A stretch of DNA of 64,000 nucleotides from an uncultured Prevotellaceae bacterium (GCA_902778255.1 CACYXD010000017.1:1-64000), one strand, 5' to 3'. Shown: positions 9,201 through 17,972, numbered from the stretch's first letter. The notes: generated by a model not told the origin, from the sequence alone. Numbers and translations are program-made.

Positions 9201-9432
9201 CGATATCTACAAAAGCAAGATTATTGAGGGCTTCGGCCTGTCCGTCAACATAATGCTGACGCTCAGCCTCAGAAAAAGCTAGACGAGCGTAATGCTCTGT
9301 GGAATCTAAATTCCGGTAATGATAGGCATAGGAAGAAGAATTCAGCTTGTCCACCGCTTGCCTATCAGACGGTGAACAAGCTGAAAGAAGTAATAATGGT
9401 GCAAATAGCTTAAGCGCGTGCCTTAGCCACAT
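6205..9432 (-). CDS. Giant lipoprotein-type sensor with two fused histidine-kinase modules
   Basis: 1075 residues from the ATG at 9432, chosen because AAGGAGG lies just upstream and the protein then begins with a lipoprotein signal (LLLLSAC, Cys19). Residues about 20-390 are a TPR-like helical sensor outside the cytoplasm; TM1 is about 394-416. Module 1 (about 450-680) has a dimerisation helix with SLVNGIIPF where SHELRTPL is expected, so the usual histidine is missing (His478 in MIHEE is an alternative). Its ATP site looks intact: N-box [21 protein letters not shown] second signal-like hydrophobic stretch (682-698), a further sensor segment and TM2 (834-856) follow. Module 2 has a canonical H-box KHETMYYP (His905), but its ATP-binding region (about 965-1067) lacks the Asn and Gly motifs. 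The layout fits Bacteroides proteins carrying domains of unknown function DUF5112/DUF5113 (recalled, unverified). Confidence 0.85.
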   Translation of the reverse strand: MWLRHALKLFAPLLLLSACSPSDRQAVDKLNSSSYAYHYRNLDSTEHYARLAFSEAERQHYVDGQAEALNNLAFVDIVRMHYEEAHQHLDSVLMISDNQLERLIAHVQMMRLCQRQSQNREFYDCREQAQRAMLRIDEDRQQLSERQQQRLLYAETEMDIVTSTYYYYVGLERLSAETILSIRPDIERDTIQYLNYLYNVGAGGVINHGTQREIVQIEFDYLMRCFLLSSQVECPFFTANSLEALAEHLSVDEYCQQLTADNLPAMKFINPENISDEQLPLWLAEHALTLFQLYGDTYQIAGAYRTLASCCMKHDDYEGALYNLEQSLSDTLIFQAPDLVASIREQLCVAYSAMDDKESSDFNRNSYLDLQERTRQDQWLEARAYQLEHSLSQLNILLIAVAILFMLFLLVLTVFYFYRRKTMRSKPEMALVEEFEELEEQTAITQSHIVQQRRTYFDQLAKMSLVNGIIPFIDRMIHEEKNLHDDQHREERIQYIRELTENINQQNDILTHWIQLRKGELSVHIESFALQELFNMLAKSSRSFALKDILLTIQPTQLSVKADKVLTLFMLNTLADNARKYTEQGGEVSVYATDAEHYVEISVADTGKGMSEEQLQHVFERQIIIDGDRRQVDKSHGFGLINCKGIIEKYRKLSQIFSVCMIAAESELGKGSRFYFRLPKKVMMTLIFFFSLAHVSFAQHPLLSQAYAFADSTYYLNVRGDYQGSLLYADSCQQCFNDYYRSVSGTTADTLLSVGDLSTTPPEILWFHQGFDINYQALLDMRNESAVAALALHQWQLYYYNNRIYTLLFKEMSADVSLDSYCRTMLQSQANKQVAIILLVFLFMAIIALVLWQLMVLHNRRYSLVQQRLSQLELMGDDLQRLKMEEASLYVSNAVLDNTLSTLKHETMYYPSRIQQLLEANDTASLLEVTTYYRELYGMLSQQAMRQLEHTKLHLQPLDHEVLGDVQMIDYLFDILRRQSGQKAIDVDWQFIDDSYVRAIVNMPALQLSEEDTLRLFMPQSESNIHFLICREIVRQHAEVANRHACGIRAERNAQNMIQIIITLPRICKTSKSLS

Positions 9433-10078
9433 AGCCAAGAGCCTCCTTACACTTATCGGTAACATACTGCCAGTCGCCTGCCTTCACCTTATCAGAGGGG
9501 AACAACTTGGAACCCATACCTACACAGAACACGCCGGCCTTGAACCACTTGGTGAGATTCTCCTCCTCAGGAGCCACACCACCTGTTACCATAATCTTTG
9601 ACCAGGGCATTGGAGCCTTGAGACCCTTCACCATGTTAGGACCAACGACATCACCAGGGAACACCTTTGTGAGGTCACACCCTAATTCCTGAGCCTTACC
9701 AATCTCACTAACAGTCATGCAGCCAGGACAATAAGGAACCAAACGGCGATTGCAAATAGGAGCAATCTCAGGGTTGAACAGAGGACCTACCACAAAATTA
9801 GCACCCAACTGAAGGTAGAGGGCTGCTGTAGGAGCATCCACAACGCTACCAATTCCCAGAGCCAGTTCAGGGCATTCCTTGTCGGCCCACTTTACCAGCT
9901 CACCGAAAATCTCATGAGCGAAGTCACCGCGGTTAGTAAACTCGAAAGCACGAACACCACCTTCGTAGCAAGCCTTCACTACATTCTTACATATCTCAAG
10001 ATCCTTGTGATAGAACACAGGCACCATACCTGTGTCGCCAATCTTTTTCAGAACTGCTATCTTATCAAACTTTGCCAT
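9410..10078 (-). CDS. eda: 2-dehydro-3-deoxyphosphogluconate (KDPG) aldolase
   Basis: 222 residues; a cytoplasmic class I aldolase that cleaves KDPG to pyruvate and glyceraldehyde-3-phosphate. The Schiff-base lysine lies in LTKVFPGD, and [12 protein letters not shown] carries the catalytic-glutamate region of the KDPG/KHG aldolase family. The phosphate-binding [12 protein letters not shown] and the C-terminal VGMGSKLF are typical. It starts 5 nt after kdgK, so the two act in sequence on 2-keto-3-deoxygluconate from uronate or pectin breakdown. Its last 23 nt overlap the sensor kinase gene, which ties the catabolic pair to the signalling genes. Confidence 0.93.
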   Translation of the reverse strand: MAKFDKIAVLKKIGDTGMVPVFYHKDLEICKNVVKACYEGGVRAFEFTNRGDFAHEIFGELVKWADKECPELALGIGSVVDAPTAALYLQLGANFVVGPLFNPEIAPICNRRLVPYCPGCMTVSEIGKAQELGCDLTKVFPGDVVGPNMVKGLKAPMPWSKIMVTGGVAPEEENLTKWFKAGVFCVGMGSKLFPSDKVKAGDWQYVTDKCKEALGYVAKARA

Positions 10079-10083
10079 AATTC

Positions 10084-11106
10084 TTATCTTTGTACACGTC
10101 CATTTGCATTACCGCCAGCAAGAGCCTCAACCTCATCTACACTTACCAAGTTGAAGTCACCATTGATTGTGTGCTTCAAAGCAGAAGCAGCCACAGCAAA
10201 CTCAAGAGCCTCGCCCTGAGTTTTCTTGGTCAGAAGACCATGAATCAAACCACCCGAGAAAGAGTCACCACCACCTACGCGGTCGATGATAGGATTAATC
10301 TCATAGCGCTTTGACTGATAGAACTCCTTGCCATCATAGATCAAGGCCTTCCAGCCATTGAAAGTGGCACTGTAGCTCTCACGCAGGGTAGAAACCACAT
10401 ACTTGAAACCGAACTCCTGCATCATCTGCTTGAAAATACCCTCGTAACCAGAAGCATCAGTCTGACCTCCCTCTACATCTGCGTCGGGCTTGAAACCGAG
10501 ACAAAGTTCAGCATCCTCTTCGTTTCCAATACAAACATCAACATATTGCATCAAAGGACGCATGATTGAGATAGCTTTCTCACTGGTCCACAGTTTCTTA
10601 CGGAAGTTAAGGTCAACAGATACAGTAACACCATGACGCTTGGCAGCCTCACAAGCCAGTTTTGTTAATTCAGCAGCCTTATCAGAGATAGCTGGCGTGA
10701 TACCACTCCAATGGAACCAAGCAGCACCTTCCATAATCTTATCGAAGTCAAAATCTGCAGGAGTAGCCTCGGCAATTGAAGAATGAGCACGGTCATAAAT
10801 CACCTTGGAAGGACGCATAGAAGCGCCAGTCTCAGCATAATACAATCCTACGCGATCACCGCCACGAGCGATGAAATCGGTATTAACTCCATAGCGACGC
10901 ATGGCATTCACAGCAATCTGACCAATCTCGTGCTTAGGAAGTTTTGAGACGAAGTATGCTTCGTGGCCATAGTTGGCTACTGAAATAGCCACATTAGCCT
11001 CACCACCACCAGGGATGATACGGAATGATTCACTCTGAATAAAACGGTCGTTGCCCTGAGGCGACAGGCGGAGCATAATCTCGCCCAATGTTACGATTTT
11101 TGCCAT
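10084..11106 (-). CDS. kdgK: 2-keto-3-deoxygluconate kinase (PfkB family)
   Basis: 340 residues; phosphorylates KDG to KDPG with ATP. PfkB/ribokinase features are visible: an N-terminal [15 protein letters not shown] sugar-binding motif, the central [14 protein letters not shown], and the C-terminal anion-hole/catalytic-base motif [15 protein letters not shown] with the catalytic Asp. The neighbouring eda gene uses its product, which supports KDG rather than ribose or fructose as substrate. It is the first gene of the reverse-strand cluster, with a promoter box at 11160-11167. Confidence 0.92.
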   Translation of the reverse strand: MAKIVTLGEIMLRLSPQGNDRFIQSESFRIIPGGGEANVAISVANYGHEAYFVSKLPKHEIGQIAVNAMRRYGVNTDFIARGGDRVGLYYAETGASMRPSKVIYDRAHSSIAEATPADFDFDKIMEGAAWFHWSGITPAISDKAAELTKLACEAAKRHGVTVSVDLNFRKKLWTSEKAISIMRPLMQYVDVCIGNEEDAELCLGFKPDADVEGGQTDASGYEGIFKQMMQEFGFKYVVSTLRESYSATFNGWKALIYDGKEFYQSKRYEINPIIDRVGGGDSFSGGLIHGLLTKKTQGEALEFAVAASALKHTINGDFNLVSVDEVEALAGGNANGRVQR

Positions 11107-11159
11107 TTTCTTTTGTTTTTAAGTGTTTATAGATTATATCTTTCTTTCGTTTGCAGCGA

Positions 11160-11167
11160 CAAATTTA
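11160..11167 (-). promoter_or_regulatory. Predicted -7 box of the kdgK-eda-kinase operon
   Basis: Reverse strand reads TAAATTTG followed by TCGC, with a start near 11153 and a leader of about 45 nt. No other convincing -7 box was seen between here and the end of the lipoprotein gene at 2568, although only gene junctions were inspected. Confidence 0.55.
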
Positions 11168-11208
11168 CAACTATTTTCTGAAACAGCGAAACATTTCGAG
11201 TAAAATAT

Positions 11209-11242
11209 GAAAAAAAAGCCGCAGAACAAGCTGTCTGCGGCT
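11209..11242 (-). terminator. Intrinsic terminator of rho
   Basis: Reverse strand forms a GC-rich 9-bp stem (arms 11217-11225 and 11234-11242, AGCCGCAGA/TCTGCGGCT) followed by a run of T. It lies 25 nt past the rho stop codon and isolates rho from the kdgK promoter. Confidence 0.85.
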
Positions 11243-11266
11243 CATATTTCATCAAAAAGGCACCTT

Positions 11267-13165
11267 TTATCCGTTCATTGACATCAGAAATTCTTCATTG
11301 TTGCGGCTCTGCACTAAGCGGTCACGAACGGTATTCATGGCCTCAATGGGGTTCATCTCGGCAATAAACTTGCGAATAATCCACATACGATTCAGTGTAG
11401 TAGGATCTTGAAGGAGGTCATCACGACGAGTAGATGACTGAACAAGGTTGAGTGCTGGGAACACACGCTTATTAGACAGCATACGGTCAAGCTGAATTTC
11501 CGAGTTGCCAGTGCCCTTGAATTCTTCAAAGATTACCTCATCCATCTTAGAGCCAGTATCTACCAATGCAGTAGCAATGATGGTTAACGACCCTCCCCCC
11601 TCGATATTACGGGCAGCGCCAAAGAAACGCTTAGGCTTCTGAAGGGCGTTAGCATCAACGCCACCAGTTAGAACCTTACCACTTGCGGGGGACACCGTAT
11701 TATATGCACGCGCTAAGCGAGTGATAGAGTCTAAGAAAATTACTACATCATGACCACATTCCACCATACGTTTTGCCTTCTCAAGCACAATGCCGGCAAT
11801 CTTCACATGACGGTCGGCGGGTTCGTCAAAGGTAGAGGCAATCACCTCGGCATTTACCGTACGACTCATATCTGTTACTTCCTCAGGGCGCTCGTCAATA
11901 AGCAGCATCATAATATAGGCCTCTGGATGGTTGGCGGCAATTGCATTGGCAACATCCTTCATTAGGATGGTCTTACCGGTCTTTGGCTGGGCTACAATCA
12001 GCGCACGTTGTCCCTTACCGATAGGAGCAAACAAGTCAACAATACGCGTAGAGGGATTCGTGGTAGAAGGATCTCCGCAAAGCATGAACTTTTCTTCAGG
12101 GAAGAGTGGTGTGAGATGCTCGAAAGACACACGGTCGCGCACTTCCATGGGATCTCGGCCGTTGATGCTCTTCACCGTTGACATAGCAAAGTATTTCTCG
12201 TTGTCGTGAGGCGGACGCACAGTACACTCTACCACATCGCCAGTTTTCAAACTATATTTCTTAATCTGCTGTGGAGATACATAAATATCATCGGGTGAAG
12301 ACAAATAGTTGTAGTCGCTTGAACGAAGGAAACCATATCCATCTTGAAGCAGTTCCAGCACGCCATTACCCTCAATAATATCCGCAAAGTCGAAACGAGG
12401 ATCATTTTGGGCTGGCTGCAATACCGGTGACTGATATGTTGGTTCTTGCTGCACAGCCATTGGACGATCGAACATATCGAGCGTAGGGATTGCAGCCTGA
12501 TCCTCAATGGGCAAGTCAACAACGGTGATGAAATCTGTGCCGTCACCAGGATCACCCTCCCAGTAGTCTGTATCAGCTTGTGGTGCCGATTCCTCGCGAT
12601 GTTTTGACATTTTCTCCTGCAAGTTGGCCAACATATCACTGTCTGCGGATGGTGTAGAGATATCTTCCTCTATAGCTTCAGGAACAGCAATATCTTCGGT
12701 AAGAACAGATTTTGTTGGCATTTCCTCTGATTGCTGATCTGCCTGAGACTCAGTTTTCTCAGCAGCTTCATTCTCTGCAGCAAGTTCAGCTTTTGATTTG
12801 CGGCCACGTTTCTTAGGAGCAGGCTTTACTTCTTCTTTCTTTTCATCTTCGCCAGGTGAGGTTTCAGGAACGTCGGAAAACAATGAAGGTGTCTCAACCT
12901 TCTTTTTCTTCTCACCCTTGGAATCCAAGTTTTCGCCTTCGTCGCCACTAACAGTATAGACCTTGTCAGTGTCTTTCTTGGCAATGCGGGTCCGCTTGCG
13001 TTTGGGTGTAGAATCCTCAGCGGCACTATCAATGGCCGCTTTATCCAATATATCGTAAATAACAGTTTCCAAGGAATCGTTCTGGGATACTTTAATGCCC
13101 AGTTTAACAGCAACTTCCATCAACTCTGGAACTGCCATTTTTTCTAGTTGTTCTTTAGTATACAT
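11267..13165 (-). CDS. rho: Transcription termination factor Rho with long disordered insert
   Basis: 632 residues, far longer than E. coli Rho (419). Residues 1-45 are the Rho N-terminal helical domain ([19 protein letters not shown]). Residues about 46-262 are a low-complexity, highly charged insert ([28 protein letters not shown], many Ser/Glu/Gln). Residues about 268-345 are the cold-shock RNA-binding domain ([22 protein letters not shown]), and the rest is the hexameric ATPase with Walker A AQPKTGKT, the VTDMSR segment and Walker [12 protein letters not shown]. It terminates RNA synthesis by pulling RNA from polymerase. The insert resembles that of Bacteroides thetaiotaomicron Rho, which has been reported to drive phase separation. 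Confidence 0.97.
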   Translation of the reverse strand: MYTKEQLEKMAVPELMEVAVKLGIKVSQNDSLETVIYDILDKAAIDSAAEDSTPKRKRTRIAKKDTDKVYTVSGDEGENLDSKGEKKKKVETPSLFSDVPETSPGEDEKKEEVKPAPKKRGRKSKAELAAENEAAEKTESQADQQSEEMPTKSVLTEDIAVPEAIEEDISTPSADSDMLANLQEKMSKHREESAPQADTDYWEGDPGDGTDFITVVDLPIEDQAAIPTLDMFDRPMAVQQEPTYQSPVLQPAQNDPRFDFADIIEGNGVLELLQDGYGFLRSSDYNYLSSPDDIYVSPQQIKKYSLKTGDVVECTVRPPHDNEKYFAMSTVKSINGRDPMEVRDRVSFEHLTPLFPEEKFMLCGDPSTTNPSTRIVDLFAPIGKGQRALIVAQPKTGKTILMKDVANAIAANHPEAYIMMLLIDERPEEVTDMSRTVNAEVIASTFDEPADRHVKIAGIVLEKAKRMVECGHDVVIFLDSITRLARAYNTVSPASGKVLTGGVDANALQKPKRFFGAARNIEGGGSLTIIATALVDTGSKMDEVIFEEFKGTGNSEIQLDRMLSNKRVFPALNLVQSSTRRDDLLQDPTTLNRMWIIRKFIAEMNPIEAMNTVRDRLVQSRNNEEFLMSMNG

Positions 13166-13227
13166 ACAGAATACTTATATACGTAATACGTATTTATTTA
13201 AAAAAAATCGGTGATTTTGTTATAAGA

Positions 13228-13250
13228 AACGCTTCAAGATTCGAAGCGTT
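13228..13250 (-). promoter_or_regulatory. Stem-loop in the rho 5' leader
   Basis: A perfect 8-bp stem (13228-13235 with 13243-13250, AACGCTTC/GAAGCGTT, 7-nt loop) lies about 10 nt after the predicted rho transcription start and 63 nt before its ATG. Rho genes often have regulated leaders; a role here is inference. Confidence 0.4.
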
Positions 13251-13266
13251 GTTCTGAAATCGGATG

Positions 13267-13274
13267 CAAAGGTA
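13267..13274 (-). promoter_or_regulatory. Predicted -7 box of the rho promoter
   Basis: Reverse strand reads TACCTTTG followed by CATCC, a full match to TAnnTTTG. The start would be near 13260, giving a leader of about 95 nt. Confidence 0.65.
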
Positions 13275-13312
13275 ATCATTTTATTTGTAATGACAAAAAA
13301 ATGATTACCTTT
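13268..13312. repeat. 15-bp perfect inverted repeat overlapping the rho promoter
   Basis: AAAGGTAATCATTTT at 13268-13282 is mirrored exactly at 13298-13312 with a 15-nt spacer. One arm contains most of the rho -7 box. On the forward strand the hairpin is followed by T6, but no forward gene precedes it; on the reverse strand it follows the receiver-kinase stop codon. It could be an operator, or a read-through barrier for the kinase gene. Confidence 0.6.
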
Positions 13313-13327
13313 TTTACTATAATTTTT

Positions 13328-14470
13328 TTATTTCTTCAATGGAACAAAGACACTAAACATAGAACCTTCTCCAAGTTCTGACTCCACTTTGCAATATCCA
13401 CCAATCTTACTTGCAAAGTCTTGACAGAGTTGCAGGCCTAAGCCGGATCCTTCTTCGCCACCGGTGCCATATGTAGTCTCGCCCTTATTGAAGATACTGT
13501 TAAGTCGATCGGAAGCGATACCAACTCCGTGATCGCGCACGCTAATCTTAGCATAATCACCTTCAGTTGTCAATGTAATATCTATTGAACTGTTTTCCGG
13601 AGAGAACTTAATAGCATTGGACATAAAATTGCGAACTACGGTCTTCAGCATATCATTATCGGCAGTTACGATGACAGGCGAATCACTTCCTACGTAATTC
13701 AGCTTAATTTGTTTAGTCTGGGCTATTATCTCAAAAATATCAACGACCCCAGGGATGATATCATTGAGATCTAAGTCCTGTATCACCACATTAAGGCGTC
13801 CTGTCTGACTCTTCGTCCACTTCAACAGGTTGTCAAGCAAATCGTGTACGTCTTCCGATTCTTTATTTGCTTTATCGAGCAATTCGTATAGTTCGGCACC
13901 TACCGTTTCACGCGATGCTGATGCTACCACAAGATTGAGCACCATACGGATACTTGCCATTGGCGAACGTAAATCGTGGGCAATGACGGAATACATCTTG
14001 TCACGATTTCCAATTGTAGCACGTAATTCGGCATTTTGTTTCTCAATGATACGAGTGGCAGCCACTAATTTGATCTGATGGAATACACGAACAACCAATT
14101 CTTCTTTGTTGAAAGGCTTTGTCAAGAAGTCACTGGCTCCCACCTGGAAGCCATGTACCAAATCGCTAGGATTGTTCAAAGCCGTCAGGAAAATGATGGG
14201 AATGTGAGCAGTCTCAGGATCTTTCTTCAGAATCTGGGCAGTGTCAAAGCCAGTGATATCAGGCATCATCACGTCAAGCAGAATCAAGTCGGGTTTCTCG
14301 GCTTTAGCCTGTTCAATACACATGTTGCCACAATTGGCTGTACACACCTGATACTTCTCGTTTGTAAGCAATATCTTTAAGAGAAGCACATTGCTTACAA
14401 CGTCATCAACTATGAGAACCTTATAGTCGCTTTTTTGAATTTGAGATTCAAGTTTTTCAGTCTCTAACAT
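13328..14470 (-). CDS. Soluble receiver-histidine kinase hybrid
   Basis: 380 residues without a membrane segment. Residues 15-135 are a receiver domain (acidic pair D22/D23, phospho-acceptor Asp66 in LILLDVMMPD, Lys118 in LTKPF). A short coiled coil leads to the dimerisation domain with His165 (VIAHDLRSPMASI), then an ATPase domain with N-box NFMSNAIKFSP (Asn285), DHGVGI (Asp313) and GSGLGL (341-346). With the receiver in front of the kinase, this order fits a cytoplasmic kinase controlled by phosphorylation of its own receiver. No partner regulator is adjacent. It has its own promoter and is transcribed away from ruvC. Confidence 0.9.
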   Translation of the reverse strand: MLETEKLESQIQKSDYKVLIVDDVVSNVLLLKILLTNEKYQVCTANCGNMCIEQAKAEKPDLILLDVMMPDITGFDTAQILKKDPETAHIPIIFLTALNNPSDLVHGFQVGASDFLTKPFNKEELVVRVFHQIKLVAATRIIEKQNAELRATIGNRDKMYSVIAHDLRSPMASIRMVLNLVVASASRETVGAELYELLDKANKESEDVHDLLDNLLKWTKSQTGRLNVVIQDLDLNDIIPGVVDIFEIIAQTKQIKLNYVGSDSPVIVTADNDMLKTVVRNFMSNAIKFSPENSSIDITLTTEGDYAKISVRDHGVGIASDRLNSIFNKGETTYGTGGEEGSGLGLQLCQDFASKIGGYCKVESELGEGSMFSVFVPLKK

Positions 14471-14505
14471 AGCACACGGGTCTATGGTTATATAGTTTTA
14501 TGCTG

Positions 14506-14513
14506 CAAAATTA
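14506..14513 (-). promoter_or_regulatory. Predicted -7 box of the receiver-kinase promoter
   Basis: Reverse strand reads TAATTTTG followed by CAGC, a match to TAnnTTTG, about 36 nt before the kinase ATG. Divergent from the ruvC promoter. Confidence 0.55.
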
Positions 14514-14609
14514 AGCATTTTATTTGATTTCACAAATTTTTTGAGATATAATTTTTCTGTTTTCTGGTTAAAATAAATATAATAATGTGTTCATCTGCGA
14601 ATAAAACGT

Positions 14610-14617
14610 TACCTTTG
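14610..14617 (+). promoter_or_regulatory. Predicted -7 box of the ruvC operon promoter
   Basis: TACCTTTG followed by CAGC ends only 4 nt before the ATG at 14622. Transcription would therefore begin at or just after that ATG, so ruvC is either leaderless or starts at the in-frame ATG at 14640. Confidence 0.6.
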
Positions 14618-14621
14618 CAGC

Positions 14622-15191
14622 ATGAAGGAAATAGTTATAATGGGAGTTGACCCAGGAACAAATATCATGGGATACGGCATCTTAAAGGTTGTAGAAGGTA
14701 AAGCCCAGATGGTAACGATGGGCGTTATCGACCTAAGAAAATTTGAGGATGCTTATCTAAAATTAGGGCATATCTACGAACGGGTTACGGGCATCATAGA
14801 CTCCTATCTGCCTGATGAGTTGGCCATCGAAGCCCCTTTCTTTGGCAAAAACGTGCAATCAATGCTGAAGCTAGGACGCGCTCAGGGAGTTGCCATTGCA
14901 GCTTCCATTCAACGTAGCGTACCTATTCACGAATATGCGCCCATGAAGATCAAGATGGCACTGACGGGCAATGGTACAGCTTCAAAGGAGCAGGTGGCAG
15001 GTATGCTACAACGACTGCTGCATATTCCCAATGACGAGATGGGGCGATTTATGGATGCAACCGACGCACTTGCTGCCGCCTATTGTCATTTTCTTCAAAT
15101 GGGACGTCCAGAAAGTGATGCGCCACACTATCGCGGATGGAAAGATTTCGTTAACAAGAATCAGAACAAGGTATGGAAAGCTCCAAAATAG
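14622..15191 (+). CDS. ruvC: Holliday junction endonuclease RuvC
   Basis: 189 residues; resolves Holliday junctions together with RuvAB. Acidic catalytic residues of the RNase H-like fold are visible: Asp in [13 protein letters not shown], Glu in [14 protein letters not shown] and the Asp pair in [13 protein letters not shown] near residue 150. [13 protein letters not shown] is a basic tail. The first in-frame ATG (14622) lies so close to the promoter that the ATG at 14640 (MGVDPG) is a serious alternative; it has AAGGAA upstream. The end overlaps the ABC ATPase gene by 19 nt. Confidence 0.94.
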   Translation: MKEIVIMGVDPGTNIMGYGILKVVEGKAQMVTMGVIDLRKFEDAYLKLGHIYERVTGIIDSYLPDELAIEAPFFGKNVQSMLKLGRAQGVAIAASIQRSVPIHEYAPMKIKMALTGNGTASKEQVAGMLQRLLHIPNDEMGRFMDATDALAAAYCHFLQMGRPESDAPHYRGWKDFVNKNQNKVWKAPK

Positions 15192-16489
15192 TAGCTATCG
15201 TAGGACGTAACGGAAGCGGAAAGACTGCCTATGTTGACCAACTGCGCAAGCAAATGGCCAGCAGTCGTTTGCGCTATATAGCTTTTTGCGACACATACGG
15301 TGCTACCACCGATAAGGCCTATTACCTACAACTGCGGTGGAATCAACATGATATTGACAATGAAACGCCATATGTAGGCGATGTACTACAGCGGGCATAC
15401 GATCAATTAGGTGAGGATACTGCAGAACGGCGGCAGTTGTTACATCATCTCTACACACTTTTTGACTTCGAGCCTCTTCTCGACAAATATGTCATCAGTC
15501 TGAGTAGTGGCGAATTACGGAAGTTCCAACTCATCAAGACTCTATTGGCAAATCCGCAGACGTTAATACTTGATAATCCGTTCATTGGGCTTGATGCGGA
15601 GACACGTCAACAGCTGAACCATCTGTTCCCACTCCTTGCGAAAGAGCAACACCTTATTATATATATGGTGATTGCACGTGAAGAAAATATCCCCGATTAT
15701 ATTGATGACATCATTTGGATTACACCCAAGGAAGAATTCTGTGCACCACTCCATCATTTGGATGACAAGCGACATCGAGCAATACTGTCATTGGCAGAGA
15801 CCACAGAAAACCCAATCGGCAACAAAGAGATTGTACAGTTTAATCATGTCAATATCAAATATGGAAACCGCACCATACTGAAAGACCTCGATTGGACAAT
15901 CCAAAAGGGTGAATGTTGGGCATTATCAGGTCCCAATGGCAGTGGTAAATCCACCCTACTCTCTCTCATCTGTGGCGACAATCCTCAAGCTTATGCCAAT
16001 GACATCCGTCTGTTTGGCAAGCAACGCGGAAGTGGCGAAAGCATTTGGGAAATCAAGCGTGCCATAGGTTACGTCTCACCTGAGATGCACCGTTCATATC
16101 AACATAACATTCCTGCGTTCCAAGTAGTGGCCAGCGGCATCAAAGACACTGTAGGACTTTATACACGAGCCAACGAATCAGAACGTGAGCAATGTCTGTG
16201 GTGGATGAATATCTTCGGGATTGAGGAATTAGCAGAACGCCCATTCCTTACCCTCTCAAGTGGAGAGCAGCGCTTGGTATTGCTGGCGCGTGCATTCGTC
16301 AAAGCACCTCAGCTGCTTATTCTCGATGAGCCACTTCACGGGTTAGACAGTCAGAACCGACTGATGGTGAAAGAAATTATTCAAACTTACAGTCAATTGC
16401 CTGGCAAAACACTTGTGATGGTAACTCATTATGAGGAAGAGTTACCAGTCTGTTTTACTAATAAAAAATATCTTGTAAAAAACATATAA
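15173..16489 (+). CDS. Tandem ABC ATPase (ModF/PhrA-like), first half degenerate
   Basis: 438 residues with two ATP-binding cassettes and no membrane segment. Cassette 1 has Walker A GRNGSGKT (11-18) and signature LSSGE (110-114), but its Walker B ends ILDN (Asn135) where the catalytic Glu is expected, and the switch-His position reads VIAREE. Cassette 2 has GPNGSGKST (252-260), LSSGEQ, ILDEP and the switch VTHYEEE, all canonical. The layout resembles E. coli ModF, whose role is unclear. No permease gene is adjacent. Its start overlaps ruvC and its end is 2 nt from the next gene. Confidence 0.85.
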   Translation: MESSKIVAIVGRNGSGKTAYVDQLRKQMASSRLRYIAFCDTYGATTDKAYYLQLRWNQHDIDNETPYVGDVLQRAYDQLGEDTAERRQLLHHLYTLFDFEPLLDKYVISLSSGELRKFQLIKTLLANPQTLILDNPFIGLDAETRQQLNHLFPLLAKEQHLIIYMVIAREENIPDYIDDIIWITPKEEFCAPLHHLDDKRHRAILSLAETTENPIGNKEIVQFNHVNIKYGNRTILKDLDWTIQKGECWALSGPNGSGKSTLLSLICGDNPQAYANDIRLFGKQRGSGESIWEIKRAIGYVSPEMHRSYQHNIPAFQVVASGIKDTVGLYTRANESEREQCLWWMNIFGIEELAERPFLTLSSGEQRLVLLARAFVKAPQLLILDEPLHGLDSQNRLMVKEIIQTYSQLPGKTLVMVTHYEEELPVCFTNKKYLVKNI

Positions 16490-16491
16490 TT

Positions 16492-16983
16492 ATGAAAAAA
16501 GGTTTACTTACCCTTCTGTTTATCGTATCTATCACAACGACACTTCAAGCTCAAGAGATATATACAGAAATAAGACGTACAGCCCAGGCAAAAGTCAACG
16601 ATCCTACTGCCGATCTGCTGATACGTAAGTTCAGTATGTTCAAGCTTGATGCGCTCAATTATCTGGCCATCAGAATGAAAGAAGAGTTTCCGGACTCCAG
16701 TGCCGATTTGCTCGATAAGGAAGCACTCTCATTGAATGTCTTTATCACCAATTACACGAGATCACTCGTTGAAAGCAGGAATATGCCAGCCAACCATCAG
16801 AAAAAGATCATCAAAGCCTATATGGATGCCAGCTATTCCAATCCGCTATTTAACGACAAAGACACCGAACTGGTGTTGACTTATTTCAACGATGCCAGCA
16901 GTCTTACACGTTTCTCGCTTGATACCGACTGGCGCCGTGCTGTTTTAGCAGCAAAAGCCGCGATGAAGTCTATCAATAAATAG
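16492..16983 (+). CDS. Secreted protein of unknown function
   Basis: 163 residues. Residues 1-20 are a signal peptide (KKGLLTLLFIVSITTTLQAQ, cleavage after QA) with no lipobox, so the protein is probably periplasmic. The mature part is mainly helical, with charged and Ala-rich stretches (LLIRKFSMFKLDALNYLAIRM, then WRRAVLAAKAAMKSI). No known motif is recognised. It starts 2 nt after the ABC ATPase stop, so it is probably the last gene of a ruvC-ABC-secreted protein transcript. Confidence 0.75.
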   Translation: MKKGLLTLLFIVSITTTLQAQEIYTEIRRTAQAKVNDPTADLLIRKFSMFKLDALNYLAIRMKEEFPDSSADLLDKEALSLNVFITNYTRSLVESRNMPANHQKKIIKAYMDASYSNPLFNDKDTELVLTYFNDASSLTRFSLDTDWRRAVLAAKAAMKSINK

Positions 16984-16984
16984 C

Positions 16985-17020
16985 AAAAAAAAAGATTTGA
17001 GGAAGCGTTCTCAAATCTTT
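16985..17020 (-). terminator. Intrinsic terminator of dapA
   Basis: An 11-bp stem (arms 16991-17001 and 17010-17020, AAAGATTTGAG/CTCAAATCTTT) includes the dapA stop codon and on the reverse strand runs straight into a T tract. It also separates dapA from the convergent secreted-protein gene. Confidence 0.8.
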
Positions 17021-17898
17021 AATTCTCTAAGCAATTCACTCATACGCTGCTTGGTGCTAATCCGCGTAGGAACCAATGGTAGTCGCAATACATTCTCGAT
17101 GAATCCCATCTCGTGAAGCATGGCCTTCACACCAGCTGGATTACCATCTACAAATAGTAGGGAGAAAAGGTCTGTAAAACGATGATGAATTTTGCGGGCA
17201 GGGTCGTATTCGCCACGCATCTGCAATCGGATCATTTTCGAAAACTCCTTTGGCAACGCATTACCAATGACTGAAATCACACCTACTGCTCCGCATGATA
17301 CCATTGGGAATGTTAACGAGTCATCACCAGATATCACGTCAAAATCAGCTGGTTTATTCTTGATTATTTCATCAACCTGTTCAAGATTACCTGAAGCCTC
17401 TTTAATAGCAACAATATTCTGACAATCACGAGCCAGACGTACTGTTGTCTCTGCCTTCAAGTTGACTCCTGTTCTACCTGGCACATTATATAGTACTACG
17501 GGCAGCGACGTGGCAGCTGCAATAGCTTTGAAATGCTGATATAGTCCTTCTTGCGACGGTTTGTTGTAATAGGGACATACACTCAATATGCCATCAACAC
17601 CTTTAAAGTCGCCATTTTTCAATTCCTCAACGACAGCGGCTGTATTGTTACCTCCACATCCCATAAGAATAGGAACGCGTGCCTGAACCTTTTCAACAAT
17701 CAAATCCTTGATGCGCTTCTTCTCCTCAGCTGTCAATGTAGGTGTCTCACCTGTAGTAGCAAGAATACAGAAGAAGTCGGCTCCGTTATCCAGTTGATAT
17801 TCCACCAAGCGCAATAAAGCTTCGTAATCTACCGAGCCATCCTGCTTAAAAGGGGTTACCAAGGCAATGCCAAGTCCCTTGAAAATATTGTATACCAT
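17011..17898 (-). CDS. dapA: 4-hydroxy-tetrahydrodipicolinate synthase
   Basis: 295 residues; condenses pyruvate with aspartate semialdehyde in the first committed step of lysine and diaminopimelate synthesis. Class I aldolase features are present: the Schiff-base lysine in IVAIKEASGN, the active-site tyrosine and arginine in LPVVLYNVPGRTG, the TTGETPTLT motif near residue 45 and GVISVIGNALP. Length is typical. It is a single gene with its own promoter and terminator. Confidence 0.96.
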   Translation of the reverse strand: MVYNIFKGLGIALVTPFKQDGSVDYEALLRLVEYQLDNGADFFCILATTGETPTLTAEEKKRIKDLIVEKVQARVPILMGCGGNNTAAVVEELKNGDFKGVDGILSVCPYYNKPSQEGLYQHFKAIAAATSLPVVLYNVPGRTGVNLKAETTVRLARDCQNIVAIKEASGNLEQVDEIIKNKPADFDVISGDDSLTFPMVSCGAVGVISVIGNALPKEFSKMIRLQMRGEYDPARKIHHRFTDLFSLLFVDGNPAGVKAMLHEMGFIENVLRLPLVPTRISTKQRMSELLRELKI

Positions 17899-17922
17899 AT
17901 TGTATGCAGTCTAATTCGGCTG

Positions 17923-17930
17923 CAAAGGTA
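17923..17930 (-). promoter_or_regulatory. Predicted -7 box of the dapA promoter
   Basis: Reverse strand reads TACCTTTG followed by CAGCC, with a start near 17916 and a leader of about 18 nt. Confidence 0.65.
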
Positions 17931-17931
17931 C

Positions 17932-17972
17932 AAAAAAGATTGCAAACAGCCGAATAGTTTGCAATCTTTTTT
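17932..17972 (-). terminator. Terminator of the pgm-nfeD-SPFH operon
   Basis: A perfect 16-bp stem (17932-17947 with 17957-17972, 9-nt loop) has A runs on one side and T runs on the other, so it can end transcription on either strand. On the reverse strand it follows the SPFH gene by 33 nt and abuts the dapA -7 box. Confidence 0.8.
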
